From: Turnera subulata
Lineage: Eukaryota > Streptophyta > Magnoliopsida > Malpighiales > Passifloraceae
Length of the DNA stretch: 64,000 nucleotides
NCBI GenBank assembly: GCA_028386065.3
Contig: JAKUCV010006750.1
Coordinates: forward strand, 514,483 to 578,482
Direction: 5' to 3'
Within the stretch, counting starts at the first letter, position 1; the number at the start of each line of letters is the position of its first letter. A program made the position numbers and the translations under genes. The notes under the pieces are model-generated. The model ran no database searches, had not been told where the DNA came from, and worked only from the letters and a program-made list of their open reading frames with translations. Below are positions 23,695-35,304 of the stretch, piece after piece.

Positions 23695-24319
23695 ATCAAG
23701 AAGCTTTTGCGAAGTGGAGGTAGAGGAGAACAGGCTTAAAAACATATAATTTTTTTCTTCATTTTCCTCAATTATAGTAGAACCCACATTCAATATATAA
23801 GCAAAATTTTCATAATTTTTAATTACTAGGTATTTTAATGCTAATAATGAATTTTTATATTTTTAAAAAATTGAATTTCTATATATATACAAAACTTTCA
23901 TGAGCTTATGTTTATGTACATCCTTAATCATTGTTAATAATAAATATATTTTCTAGTAATGAGAAAGACTCTTTACCTATCCAGATTTAAGTCCAATTAA
24001 AGCTAATAAATTTTGACTATCTATCTTTGTGTAGTTCTTGTGAAACATGAGTAGTATGAAATATTAAAATTTTTTAACGAAATTATCCTTCCCTTTCAAA
24101 TTTATGGAAGATGGAAAAAAACATTATTAAATTGAGTTAGTACTTCAAAAAAGAGAGAGAAGACACTTAGTATTTCAAAAAAGAAAAAAAGGTGGAGACA
24201 ATACAAAAATGAAAAGGTAAAACAAACAATAAAATTTTCATGATATTAATGTACTGATTTTTAAATTTCTTGAGTTGATATAACACGACGCACTTCATAT
24301 TTTTGTTTTTCATGGTACA
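23695..24319. other. AT-rich noncoding DNA upstream of FRS copy 2
   Basis: No recognised coding or repeat content. Confidence 0.4.
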
Positions 24320-25744
24320 GGTTACAAATTCACGTAATGAAAAAGAAGCGCTCGAGTCAAAAAGGTTAGTTTTTTTTGGCCTTTTTTAAAATGTTTTTAG
24401 TTGAAGTCATGTCATTTTGGATCAACGTATATAGAAAGTTAAAAAGTCTAACTTATATTTATTTAATTTAAAATATGTAGATCAACGTTGCTGTGATGAA
24501 TCAGTGCCTATGATGCATTACATTTCTAATGATTTTAGTTTTACAGTTGGAATGTTTTCTAATTCTAAAAATCAAACATACAATACTTAAAATGCATATG
24601 CTATTATAACAGGCTTTGGAGTGAGAAAGGGAAAAATTCATTATCAGAAGAATGGTGAATTAACCCGAAGAGGATTGGTTTATTCATGTGAAGGAAATTT
24701 TTGTTCTCGTACACCTCATGAGGAAATATAAAGCATACGGTTCGGACACAGATGTGGCTATAAAGCTAGGATTAGTTTATTCATGTGAAGGACATTCTTG
24801 TTCTCGTCCACCTCACGAGGAAATATGAAAGGAACGGTTCGGACACAGATGTTGCTATAAAACTAGAATTACTTTTAAAATGAGGAATAGGAATTATAAA
24901 GTAAGTTTATTTTGCGGTGAACATACTCATCCAACGGTACTAGATGGCCATAAGCATTTTCTATCTTCCGCTAAAAAGCTTACAAGCCAATAAAAGTATT
25001 CTTAGTTCCATGATAAATCCTGGTATAAAAGCCAAAAGAGCCTACAAATTTATACCTAATGGGAGTGGAGGAATACAAAATGTTGGTTTTTCTGAAAGGG
25101 CTTCTCAATAATTTTATTCAAGAACACAGAAGAAGTTTAATTGGTGGAGGGGATGCTCAATCTGTTTTGAACCACCTTAAGACCATGCAAGCACAAGATT
25201 CCAACTTTTTTATGCCATTAGTTCTGATAAAGAAGGTAGATTTTGATGAATCTTTTCTGGCGAGACGGTACGTTGAGGTTACATTATAATATTTTTGACT
25301 ATGTGTTAATCTTTAATACTACTTATCATGCAAAAAATAAAATATGGTGTTGCACCATTTGTTGGAGTAAATAATTATTGGAACAATGTGTTTTTTGGAT
25401 GTGTTTTCTTATGTGATAAAACTGAGTCGTCTTTTATTTGGCTATTTCAAATCTTTTTGGAGGCAATGGATAGTATCACACAAAAAACCATCACTTTTTC
25501 AATAGGAAATGTTATAGCCAAGAATTTTCCTACTATCTGTCATCGCTTATCTGAGTGGCAAATTGAGAAAAATTTCATCATAAACATTCCTCATTTGTTG
25601 TTAAATAAGGATTTTCGGCATAAGTACTTCCACAAATTATTATGAAAGACAAATTGTGTAGCTCAATTTGAATCGGCATGGCATCAGATAATTGACGAAT
25701 TTAAATTGTTGGATAACAGTTGGTGGCATAGGTTGCATCAGCTA
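24320..25744 (+). pseudogene. FAR1/FHY3-related (FRS) copy 2, N-terminal and transposase-domain part
   Basis: A possible small exon lies near 24322-24365 (after TACAG, before GTTAG). The FAR1 DNA-binding domain starts near 24485 (SVPMMHYISNDF, ITGFGVRKGKIHY), contains a 97-bp tandem duplication (24672-24865), and continues FGHRCCYKTRITFKMRNRN, SLFCGEHTHPTVLDG and KHFLSS. Next come MINPGIKAKRAYKFIP, NVGFSERAS, FFYAI and SDKEG, and MULE-transposase-like segments to DNSWWHRLHQL at 25744. Frame changes occur throughout. Element E cuts it exactly at HQL; the reading resumes at 40903 as REKWSPAF. Confidence 0.8.
24672..24865 (+). repeat. 97-bp tandem duplication in FRS copy 2 exon
   Basis: Copies at 24672-24768 and 24769-24865 share GGATTGGTTTATTCATGTGA and GGTTCGGACACAGATG. 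The period is not a multiple of three, so it breaks the frame of the DNA-binding domain. Confidence 0.9.
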
Positions 25745-26453
25745 TGTTAGAATAGGTGCCCTACGCTAGAGGGGGATGAATAGCGTTTTATGGACAAAAT
25801 AAAAAACTTGCAGGAAATAATTGCGGAATTGAAAGAATGAAGGACACACCGAATTTTATACTGGTTCACACACACAACTTGTGTGGCTAATCCAGTCCTC
25901 CGAGAGACTCTCTCGAAGATTTCACTATCTACGTTAAGCTTTCGGGTGCTTAACAAACTGTTTACAACCTGAGAGTTCAAGTCACATGAACCTCAATACT
26001 CCTGCTTGAAGATACCTCACCTTGAGACTTCTCACACAGAAAGAAAACCCTCTTCCTATGAATCACAACAAGGGAACAAACCTCCCTTCAAGTGTATAAC
26101 AAAACTCACAACACTCAAAATAGAAACTCTCTCAAAGAGTGGATATTGAGTAACAAGATAAGCACGATAACGCAACTCTCTCAAATCTCAAGGATATTAG
26201 CTCATAAAAACTTGAATGAATGTGTATCAATGAATGATAAATGTATGGAGAGTCGATTGTTAATAAACAGAGGAGTAAATGCTCTATTTATATGTCTAAA
26301 AACTTATATGACCGTTAGGGAATCATTCCAAAACACCTTTAGACAAAACAACATAGAAAGATGCAAAAGGTTTCTGCTTAAAACGGCACAACATCGATGT
26401 TTAGCACTAGAACATCAATGTTTGGCCAGTAAATATGAATTATTAGGCCAACG
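25745..26453 (-). repeat. 3' LTR of element E, left piece
   Basis: Nearly identical to 39494-40198 of the 5' LTR. It includes the TATA region (TATTTATA on the plus strand near 26285) and the first pair of AACATCGATGTT-type palindromes (26390, 26411). It is cut by element A after GGCCAACG. Confidence 0.9.
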
Positions 26454-28003
26454 TGTAAGTTTCCGATATGCTATATGACACTCATGTACAAGATAAACAT
26501 GCAGCGGAATTTCCAGAAACTACACAGGAACACATGTGAAGTATATAAACTGAAAAACAATTTTCCGTACCTTACATAGTTAGGATCTTCCACCTAACTG
26601 AAGTGCCGGAATCAGCAAGAGCAAGACAAGGTATCCCGCCCCTCTACGGTATCCACACGAACCGTGATCACGCCGGAATCGTCACACGATCTCCAACTTC
26701 GAGCTCTCCCGAACTGGTGTGCTAGCAACAGAATTTTCGGGAGCTTTGTGTGGTGTCTCTCTTCTTTCTCAAAGAAGGGTATGTGTGTGTTTTACTCTCA
26801 AACTCAGAAGCACTCACGACACTCTCAAGGATGCTCTGAAAACTGAATGAATATTAGAGAGAGGAGCAAAATTATCTGATCACTAAGGCACTCAACCCAC
26901 TCACACATAATGCCATTAGGTTAATAGCAAAATGGCCAACATAGTGGACCAAAGGTGATGACCCTCATCACTAATGTCTCCCACTAACATAATCAGAATA
27001 CAACGCACCACATCACCATGTCTGATCAATAATTCAGATAATTATTGATCCAGAACGACCCTGGTTCAACCATGGTCCAACCACGGTCCAACCACGATCC
27101 AACCACACCCGGTCCAACCATGGTCCAGCCACGGTTCAACCACCTGCTCGAATCAGCGGTTCTATGTGTGTGACCCTGTAGGCACTTAAAACATTCGGCA
27201 ATAATTGTAAAATCTCATTTTACAATTATAAGCAAACAGCGGCGTCTAGCAACACATCATTGCAACCCGAACGACAAGATCAGTACTAATTCTAAATGCC
27301 TCGAAACATGTCATCGTCCCTTCGTCCGATTATCAAGAATAAACCTAGACGTGGAATATGTCAATTTCGTGTATGTTTAATCTCGGTTTCTTGATCCTCG
27401 AGTTAACTGTGTAAAACGGATACCAATGATATCACCATATCATAATCCGAGCACGACCGTGCATTTACAGTTCAACTCTATAAGAAACCATCCGATAATA
27501 TACCAGTTATATGGGTTGGACGAATCCCCTCTGGATCATACAAAACCCACTACACACTTATCATATACCCAATGATTACCCTTAAGTCCACCTAGTTACG
27601 AATGACTAGGAAGAATATCAAAGTATATGACTCACATGTTGGGAACCTTGACGATCTCAGGTCTAAGGACAATACATATAAGAATCGCTATCGACAAACT
27701 TATAACGCTCCATGTAGCATTCTTATGTGGGTCGGTCCAGTCCACAAGTTCTCCAACTTGTACCCGTATGTAGAATTCATATCACATATAAATTCTCAAC
27801 ATACGCTAGTCTTAATTTATTATTATAACCCGTCCATAATAATAATAGACTAGGGACATTTAAGAATATATCAAATATATACTCTAGGGTTATAAATATG
27901 TGCAAGCGATTATCTCATAATCATATTTATTGGAATAACCTTAATGTATATACACGACTATATATGATCATCCATTGATTAGCTTTTGGGCTTATTACTA
28001 ACA
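26454..28003 (-). repeat. 3' LTR of element A
   Basis: On the minus strand it runs TGTTAGTAATAAGCCC to CGGAAACTTACA. It contains an 11-bp tandem repeat (27063-27142). It is preceded, in minus order, by the polypurine tract next to the RNase H end. Confidence 0.9.
27063..27142. repeat. 11-bp tandem repeats (GGTCCAACCAC) in element A 3' LTR
   Basis: About seven imperfect units of GGTCCAACCAC/T in a row, one broken by ACCC. The homologous block in the 5' LTR is at 33664-33738. Confidence 0.85.
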
Positions 28004-28017
28004 ATCTCCCACTTGCA

Positions 28018-28560
28018 CTAAAGCCAATCATCCATGTATCTAATACAAATGGATGTAGCATGACCATCATGCTTCCGCTGTGTGAGAGGCTCAGTCACAA
28101 GATGTGATACATAGTTCTCAGTAGAACTTTGTATAGCCTCAGTCGTAGGGTCGACAACTATTTCTTGCTTGGAACTCTTCCAGCAAACAGCGCCACCTCC
28201 AAGACAAAAACACATTACCTGATTGCGATCTAAAAACATCCCTTTCAGTTTGGAAGCTAGCATCCTTGTAACACTTTACAACAAGCCCATCAACTCTTCC
28301 GTAAACCGGGAATGCATCCTCAGTGCTTCTCATGTACTTAAGGATATTCTTAACTGCTGTCCAGTGACTTTCACTGGGATCAGATTGGCATCTGCTTGTG
28401 ACACTCAAAGCATAAGCGACAACCGGTCTAGTACATAGCATGGCATACCTGACAGATCCTATTGCAGAAGCATAAGGGATCTTACTCATCCGCTCTCTCT
28501 CCTTAGTCGTACTAGGACATTAATTCTTTGAGAGAGATATGCCATGTGACATGGGCAAGA
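28018..28560 (-). pseudogene. Copia RNase H, internally deleted (element A)
   Basis: The connection region PYASAIGSVRYAMLCTRP and the RNase H start (VVKCYKDASFQTERD, GGGAVCWKSSKQE, TTEA) are readable. The frame then jumps to ENYVSHLVTEPLTQRKHDGH, near the end of the protein. Compared with element B (48179-48460), about 80-90 residues are gone, including the YCDN and the H-rich C-terminal helix segment. Catalysis is impossible. The C-terminus IRYMDDWL lies next to the polypurine tract. Confidence 0.85.
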
Positions 28561-28599
28561 AACCCTTCTTGGAATCTTGCATGCTAAACTTTTTAGCAC

Positions 28600-29130
28600 C
28601 TTGTCAACATATGTACTCTAACTTAGCCCGCGAAGCCTTTTGGATCTATCTCTATAGATCTTTATATCTAACACTTAGGCAGCTCCTCCTAAGTCCTTCA
28701 TTGAGAAATTCTTCCTAACCAAGTCTTTACAGACTGTAGTGTTGGAATATCATTCCCAATGAGTAGGATGTCGTCAACATAAAGTAACAAGAAAACAATA
28801 GTGCTCCCACTAACCTTCTTGTAAACACATGAGCCATCTTCACTTTTAATGAAACCAAACTCTTTGATTACTTCATTAAAACGAAGATTCCAACTCCTTG
28901 AAGCTTGCTTAAGTCCATAAATGGACCTTTGCAACTTGCATACCATATTGGCATTCTTTGGATCGACAAAACCTTCAGGCTGTGTCGTATACACATCCTC
29001 TAAAAGATTTCTATTTAAGGAAAATGATTTTTGATGTCCATTTGCCATCTCTCATATAATCGTGGTATGCAGCTATAGCCAATAGAATCCGAAACCTAAA
29101 TTGGTACCGCTGACCACTCTTTCAAAGTAG
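28600..29130 (-). pseudogene. Copia reverse transcriptase (element A)
   Basis: The minus frame carries EDVYTTQPEGFVDPKNANMV, LQRSIYGLKQASRSWN and the catalytic LLYVDDILLIGND (YVDD). The upstream palm aspartate is readable as WQMDIK, but a frameshift follows it. A clean frame runs only from 29048 to 28698. The loss of the N-terminal part (AYHDY region just right of 29050, in other frames) prevents a full enzyme. Confidence 0.85.
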
Positions 29131-29132
29131 TA

Positions 29133-29528
29133 TCAGTTATGGTACTTGATCGAACTTTGGAAAGCGTTGGTTAACGGGAAATTTCCATTAGTGTAATGGT
29201 AGGTACAGCCAGAAAGTGTTTCTGGGTAAACGTGGGATATCCAAAATGGGAAAGTCCACCTAGTTGGTTCCAGGTATGGAACAAAAAGTAACGTGGATTC
29301 CATTTCCGAATTCATGGCTTCAAGCCACTTCTTGGAGTCCAGACCCGTAATGGCCAGCTGATAGGAAGTGGGCTCATCCTTACCTATGAGCATCACATCT
29401 CCAGTATGAGTTATGAGAAAACCATATCTCTCAGGCTCATACCGAATCCTATCCGACCTACGCGGTCCATGTGTTACAGGTACAGGATTCTCATCCACAA
29501 CAACTTGCGGATCCTGTCCTTGTTCCAT
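29133..29528 (-). pseudogene. Integrase-RT linker (element A)
   Basis: The frame includes PRRSDRIRYEPERYGFLI, KDEPTSYQLAI and KKWLEAMNSEMES, the conserved segment leading into copia RT. It then degenerates. The same segment occurs in element B at 49916-49692. Confidence 0.8.
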
Positions 29529-29748
29529 CTCAGCCTCTATATCTCGAACTTCTTCGAGTTCTATTTCCTCCCACTGATTCTTCTAGAAATGAACTATTTT
29601 TCTAGAAAAATAGCAGTCCGAGCCACAAACACTTTGGGCTCTGTGGGATTATAGAAACAATACTCTTTAATGTATCGTACAAAAGGCACTTGTCGGATTT
29701 AGGGCCGAGTTTATCTGATGCTTCACGTCTCACGTAAGCCTCACAACC

Positions 29749-30340
29749 CTAAATCCTAATAAAAGACAAATTGGGACGCTTCCCAGTCCATATCTCATAT
29801 GGTGTCTTTTCAACCGAATTAGATGGAACACGGTTAAGTGTAAATGCAGCACTCAATAATGCATGCCCCCAAAATGAAGAAGGAAGGTCAACTTGAATCA
29901 TCATCGAACGAACCATGTCTAACAAGGTTCTATTCCTCCTTTCGGATACACCATTCCATTGAGGCGTATCCGGTGGAGTAAGTTGTGATACTATACCACA
30001 ACCCTTTAGATGATCAAGAAACTCTCGGTCTAAGTATTCACCTCCTCGATCAGATCGAAGCATTTTAATACCTTTCCGAGTTGACTCTGTACTTCATTCT
30101 TGAATTCTTTGAACTTTTCAAAGGATTCTAACTTGTGTCTCATAAGGTACACATAGCCATATGTACTGAAATCATCAGTAAATGAAATGAAGTATCGAAA
30201 TCCACCTCTAGCTTGTTTCGACATAGGTTCTCATACATCAGCATGTATAAGGCCTAACAAGTCCGAAGCCCTTTCACCTTTACCGATAAAAGGAGCCTTC
30301 GTCATTTTGCCTAATAAACATGACTCACATGTCTCAAACG
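29749..30340 (-). pseudogene. Copia integrase (element A)
   Basis: Two overlapping minus frames. 30224-30030 carries SKQARGGFRYFISFTDDFST with the first catalytic D. 30063-29749 carries LRSDRGGEYLDREF (second D) and NGVSERRNRTLLDMVRSMM with the catalytic E. All three DD35E residues are visible, but a frameshift lies between D1 and D2. The downstream WGHALLSAAFTLNRVPS and TPYEIWTGKRPNLSF segments are typical of copia. Confidence 0.88.
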
Positions 30341-30348
30341 ATTCAAAA

Positions 30349-30870
30349 TCAAATGAGTCTTAAAATTCCATCCTTATGGAGTTTAGAAATACGAGTCTCG
30401 TTTATATGGCCCAAACGACTATGCCAAAGATAGGTTTCACTAGAATCATTCATTCTAACCTTCTTCGTATTAACGTTATAGACAGGCGTTTCTTGGTTTA
30501 GAACATACAAACCATCGTTTAAAATGCACCACCATAATAATTTTTCATTGAAATAAATAGAACAACAATTGTTCTTTATTATCAATGAAAAACCTTTCTT
30601 GTCCATACAAGACACAGAAATCAAATTCCTGCTTATGGTAGGTACATAATAACAATTGTCTAGTTCTGAAACCAAAACACTAGGTAAGGATAGATAGAGA
30701 GTCCCTACGACTAATGTAGCAACTCTTGCTCCAATTCCGAAGCGTAGGTCTATCTCACCCTTAGCCAATCTCCTACTCTTTCTCAGTTCCTTCACATTTC
30801 CACAAATGTGAGAACCACATCCGGTATCTAGTACCCATGATGCAGAGGTAGAGATATTAGCCTCTATAAC
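30349..30870 (-). pseudogene. Copia protease and GAG-pre-integrase (element A)
   Basis: A protease core with LDTGCGSHICGNVKEL (aspartic protease DTG) lies at about 30835-30790, followed by the clean 148-codon frame 30795-30349. That frame has RRLAKGEIDLRFGIGARV, YYVPTISRNLISVSC and the pre-integrase motif YLWHSRLGHINETRI. The equivalent in element B is at 52870-52460. Confidence 0.88.
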
Positions 30871-30944
30871 AAAATACCTGAAGCGGAAGTCTCACTTCCC
30901 TTCTGCTTCTTTACCTTTTCAAGGTAAACAGGGCAGTTGCGCTT

Positions 30945-31554
30945 CTAATGGCCTGGTTTGTTGCAACGGAAACAATTTCCTACCTTTGCAACACCACCCA
31001 TGGGATTCAGCACATGAGAACAAGAAGATGTACATGCACCAAACCATTTGGTACATTTCTTCTTCTTGTCAAACTTTGCTTTACCCTTTCCTTTGCCAAG
31101 GAAACCAAGACCCTCAAGGCTCTCAATGTATCTAATCATCTTGAGCACATGAGGTCTCACGGGTGATGACTCAGCCATCTTGCATTGGAACAATGCCTTA
31201 GAGGTCTCGTACCTCTCATGCCTTGCTTGCTCTACACAGAGCATTTTCAGGTGTTCGATCATATCGAACGCCCCCATGTTCTCATGTTGCTTCTGAAGCT
31301 CAGAGTCCATGGTAATTAGCATAAGGCATGCAATCATCCAATGCATCATCAACATGCTTCTTATAAGCATCTCATTCTGCCCTAAGAGCATTAGGCGCCG
31401 GTTCATTAGGAACAGGCCATTCAAGGACATACAATTTCTTTTCTTGTTTGAGGACTATCCTCAAAATGTGATGCCACTCTAGGAAACTATTCCTATTCAT
31501 CTTGTCCTTCTCAAGGACCGATCGCAATGATAATGTGCTAGTGTTTTGTGCCAT
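30945..31554 (-). pseudogene. Copia gag (element A)
   Basis: It starts at ATG 31554 (MAQNTSTLSLRSVLEKDKMN), shifts frame near 31400, then runs through TMDSELQKQHENMGAFDMIE, KMAESSPVRPHVLKMI and a basic GKGKGKAKFDKKKK stretch to the zinc knuckle CFRCNKPGH. There a TAG replaces the residue after H, followed in frame by KRNC. One frameshift and this stop inactivate it. Gag would coat the RNA through the C-x2-C-x4-H-x4-C knuckle. Confidence 0.85.
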
Positions 31555-33058
31555 GGTAACTCTACAACAATGATCAACTCACACAAATAATAGTCATGTA
31601 TACAAAATCATTTAACAAGGAATTCTATTAAATGATACTCCTACTATGAATCAAAATAATCATAAGTAGGCCAAGATCCATATTTCACCACAATATAAGT
31701 CAGCTTTGGCTGATCACTTACATCATAGCTATTTAGGTAGACAACTATTGTCAATTACATCTCATGTAACTCTTGGATAGTTGAGTGAACAACACTTTGT
31801 CCATATCTATCTCATAGACATTACTCAACCCTTGCCTCTAAGTCCTTAATCCTATTAAGATGACTTAGTTAAGTCCAAACCCACAATAAGCAGTCGAGAT
31901 ATTACAATTATCCACTCGCACCTTACTAGGATAAACATAGGCACCTTGCTTTGGCAAAACCTACCTAGTGTTGATCTAAGCAATGATGAGTGCTTATCAT
32001 AGAAGGCAACTAAGAACTTAATATTTCATCAACATATGTTCATACATCACATGCATCTAATCAACAAATCATATATTGATGTTATGTAAGTTTGGAAACC
32101 AAAAATACATGTGAACATCGATGTCTAACTTGAACATCGATGTTTTGAGAATCTGATTCTCCCAACTACTTGGCAGCGCTTAGTATTTCGGCCATATCCA
32201 GAGCTGTAGAGCTCGGATTTGTGCAAACTTGGTGTCCCTGGAAAGCTAAGAAGTAGGGATACAACTTTGCTGTTCAGTCCAGACACCAATTCGGCCTCCT
32301 TATACCCTTAATTCGCAGTTGAAGTTACTAGGTTCTACAACATTGATGTTGAACCCTTCAACATCGATGTTTGGAGTTTGCGAATCTGCAAAACATCGAT
32401 GTTGACAAGCCAACATCGATGTTGAAGGTTGCCGAACCCTCCAAACATCGATGTTGACAATCAAACATCGATGTTGGAGGTTGTCGAGCCCTCAGAACAT
32501 CGATGTTGACCATCAAACATCAATGTTGGAGGTTTCCGAGTGCATAGAACATCGATGTTAACACTTAAACATCGATGTTTTGACCTCTCGGCCGACAATC
32601 GACCTAAGAGAACATCGATGTTGAAGCTTAAACATCGATGTTGTAGGTATCACATACCTTCCAAGCACCCTTGTCGAACTCATTCGACTTTCTACCAATA
32701 ACATCTTGATTGATATCACATATCAATCAAGTTATTGTTGTGAAAACATTTTTAACAAATCAACCTCAACAACATATATATCACATATACACAATTGAAT
32801 ACAATATAACATGATCATGCTTTATCACATAGAACATATCATGTATATATACTAAAAACATATCAAACATATGCATATATTTGCATGGCAAATCACATAT
32901 ACCAAAACAAATTCAGCATATCACACGTATGCAAGCATATCTCATATACTAAAAAGAATTCCAGCATATCACATATACCTAAACAAGTTCAAGCTACATC
33001 ACATGTAACATATGAACATGAATTCAGTTTAGAGCTTTACAAGTAGCTCCGCTACCAC
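31555..33058 (-). other. 5' leader of element A
   Basis: 1.5 kb of noncoding sequence between the primer-site-like GTGGTAGCGGAGC (at 33058 and leftward) and the gag start. It contains the AACATCGATGTT array (32114-32642) and, at 32700-33000, many short CACATATAC-type words. No ORF of note. Confidence 0.8.
32114..32642. repeat. Paired-palindrome array AACATCGATGTT in element A leader
   Basis: Fourteen copies of the 12-bp palindrome, a few with one mismatch. Starts: 32114, 32133, 32339, 32360, 32392, 32412, 32444, 32464, 32496, 32516, 32548, 32568, 32611, 32631. They come in pairs 19-21 bp apart, mostly exactly 20. Pairs from 32392 to 32548 repeat every 52 bp, a higher-order tandem unit. Confidence 0.95.
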
Positions 33059-34583
33059 TGTAAGTTTCCGGTATGCTATATGACACTCATATACAAGATA
33101 AACATGCAACGGAATTTCCGGAAACAACACAGGAACACATGTGAAATATATAAACCGAATATTAATTTTCCGTACCTTACACGGTTAGGATCTTCCACCT
33201 AACTGAAGTGTCGGAATCAGCAAGAGCAAGACAAGGTATCCCGCCCCTCTACGGTATCCACACGAACCGTGATCAAGCCGGAATCGTCACACGATCTCCA
33301 ACTTCGAGCTCTCCCGAACTGGTGTGCTAGCAACAAGATTTTCGGGAGCTTTGTGTGGTGTCTCTCTTCTTTCTCGAAGAAGGGTATGTGTGTGTTTTAC
33401 TCTCAAACTTAGAAGCACTCAAGACACTCTCAAGGATGCTCTGAAAAATGAATGAATATTAGAGAGAGGAGCAAAATGATCTGATCACTAAGGCACTCAA
33501 CCCACTCACACATAATGCTATTAGGTTAATAGCAAAATGGTCAACATAGTGGACCAAAGGTGATGACCCTCATCACTAATGTCTCCCACTAGCATAATCA
33601 GATTACAACGCACCACATCACCATGTCTGATCAGTAATTCAGATAATTATTGATCCAAAATGACCATGGTTCAACCATGGTCCAACTACGGTCCAACCAT
33701 ACCCGGTCGAACCATGGTCCAACCACAGTTCAACCACCTGCTCGAATCAACGGTTCTATGTGTGTGACCCTGTAGGCACTTGTAACATTCGGCAATAATT
33801 GTAAAATCTCATTTTACAATTATAAGCAAAGAGCGGCGTCTAGCAATACATCATTGCTATCCGAACGACAAGATCAGTACTGATTCTAAATGCCTCGAAA
33901 CATGTCATCGTCCCATTATCAAGATTAAACCGAGACATGGAATATGTCAATCTCGTATATGTTTAATCTCGGTTTCTTAATCCTCGAGTTAACTGTGTAA
34001 AACGGATACCAATGATATCACCATATCATAATCCAAGCACGGCCGTGCATTTACAGTTCAATTCTATCAAGAAACCATCCGATAATATACCCGATATATG
34101 GGTTGGACGAATCCCCTCTGGATCATACAAAACCCACTACACACTTATCATATACCCAATGATTACCCTTAAGTCCACCCAGTTACGAATGACTATATCA
34201 AAGTATATGACTCACATGTTGGGAACCTTGACGATCTCAGGTCTAAGGACAATACATATAAGAATCGCTATAGACAAACATATAACGCTCCATGTAGCAT
34301 TCTTATGTGGGTCGGTCCAGTCCACAAGTTCTCCAACTTGTACCCGTATGTAGAATTCATATCACATATAAATTCTCAACATACGCTAGTCTTAATTTAT
34401 TTTTATAACCCATCCATAATAATAATCGACTAGGGACATTTAAGAATATATCAAATATATACTCTAGGGTTACAAATATGTGCAAGCGATTATCTCGTAA
34501 TCATATTTATTGGACTAACCTTAATGTATATACACGACTATATACGATCATCCAATGATTGGCTTTTGGGCATATTACTAACA
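33059..34583 (-). repeat. 5' LTR of element A
   Basis: Closely similar to 26454-28003 along its length with few indels, which suggests a fairly recent insertion. The 11-bp repeat block is at 33664-33738. Confidence 0.9.
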
Positions 34584-34588
34584 CAACG

Positions 34589-35304
34589 GTCACTAAAACA
34601 TCGATGTTCTAAACTTAAATATCGATGTTTTGGTCCAACGGACACTAAAACATCAATGTTTTAAACTTGAACATCGATGTTTTGGAGCACTGCCAAAACA
34701 ATTTAAAACAATGAACAGTAGAGCATCGATGTTTAAACTTTGAACATCGATGTTTGAATAGTAGAACATCGATGTTTGAAAAGTGAACATCGATGTTTGA
34801 ACAGTAGAACATCGATGTTTGGAAAGTGAACATCGATGTTTGAACAGTGTTTCTGCAAAAACATCTTGAAATGCAATCGGTCAGGGGAACATCGATGTTT
34901 GGGTTGCCAACATTGATGTTTTGAGCAACTGCCGCTTTTGAAAAACCTTTTAGAAGGAAGGAACATCGATGTTTAGAAACACAACATCGATGTTTAGTGC
35001 TCAAAAACTATTTTTATGATTGATAAAAAGAATGCTATGCATGAGAAAAAATTGATTATGTTTGAGCTAACATCTTAGAAGAATTTGAGTGTTAACCTTT
35101 TACAATTTGGTTCCTAAATCTTCTTGTGCTTCAATTCTTGTGCTCTTCTTCACTTTACATTTCTTCTCTTTGAGTCATTTCTTTTTGCTTCGGGAGTGAT
35201 TTCTTTTTGCCTCGGATTTGTCGTCATTTTGAATCAATGTCTGGTTTGTCAATATCAAAATCTGTATGAGACAAGGAGGCATTAGCAAAACACTATTTCT
35301 AACA
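34589..35304 (-). repeat. 3' LTR of element E, right piece
   Basis: Continues the left piece after element A. It carries 15 palindromes of the AACATCGATGTT type (34597-34994) and ends at TTTCTAACA beside the polypurine tract. Confidence 0.9.
34597..34994. repeat. Paired-palindrome array in U3 of element E 3' LTR
   Basis: Starts (some with one mismatch): 34597, 34618, 34649, 34670, 34722, 34743, 34765, 34786, 34808, 34829, 34888, 34909, 34962, 34983. Spacing within pairs is 21 bp, or 22 where pairs run together. With the pair at 26390/26411 this is the same array as in the 5' LTR. Confidence 0.95.

Larger units (their letters stand above)
26454..34583 (-). mobile_element. Element A: complete-length Ty1/copia retrotransposon
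   Basis: 8,130 bp. LTRs lie at 26454-28003 (3') and 33059-34583 (5'), with target duplication CAACG at 26449-26453 and 34584-34588. On the minus strand the order is LTR, primer-site-like GTGGTAGCGGAGC, a 1.5-kb leader with a palindrome array, gag, protease, integrase, RT, RNase H, the polypurine tract AAGTGGGAGAT, LTR. Domain order PR-INT-RT-RH defines copia. Stops, frameshifts and a deletion in RNase H make it non-functional. It shares its family with element B (46748-54856). Confidence 0.92.

Noticed and set aside
32114..32642. CRISPR-like array (short repeats with spacers)
   Set aside because: Repeats are 12-bp palindromes in a eukaryotic retrotransposon leader, spacers are 8 or about 20-30 bp and partly repeated, and there are no cas genes.
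34645..35004. 119-codon minus-strand ORF with repeated KHRCS/NIDV peptides, also at 40259-40597
   Set aside because: The 21-bp spacing of the AACATCGATGTT array equals seven codons and automatically yields an open repeated peptide. In element A, where the spacing is 20 bp and 52 bp, no such frame exists.
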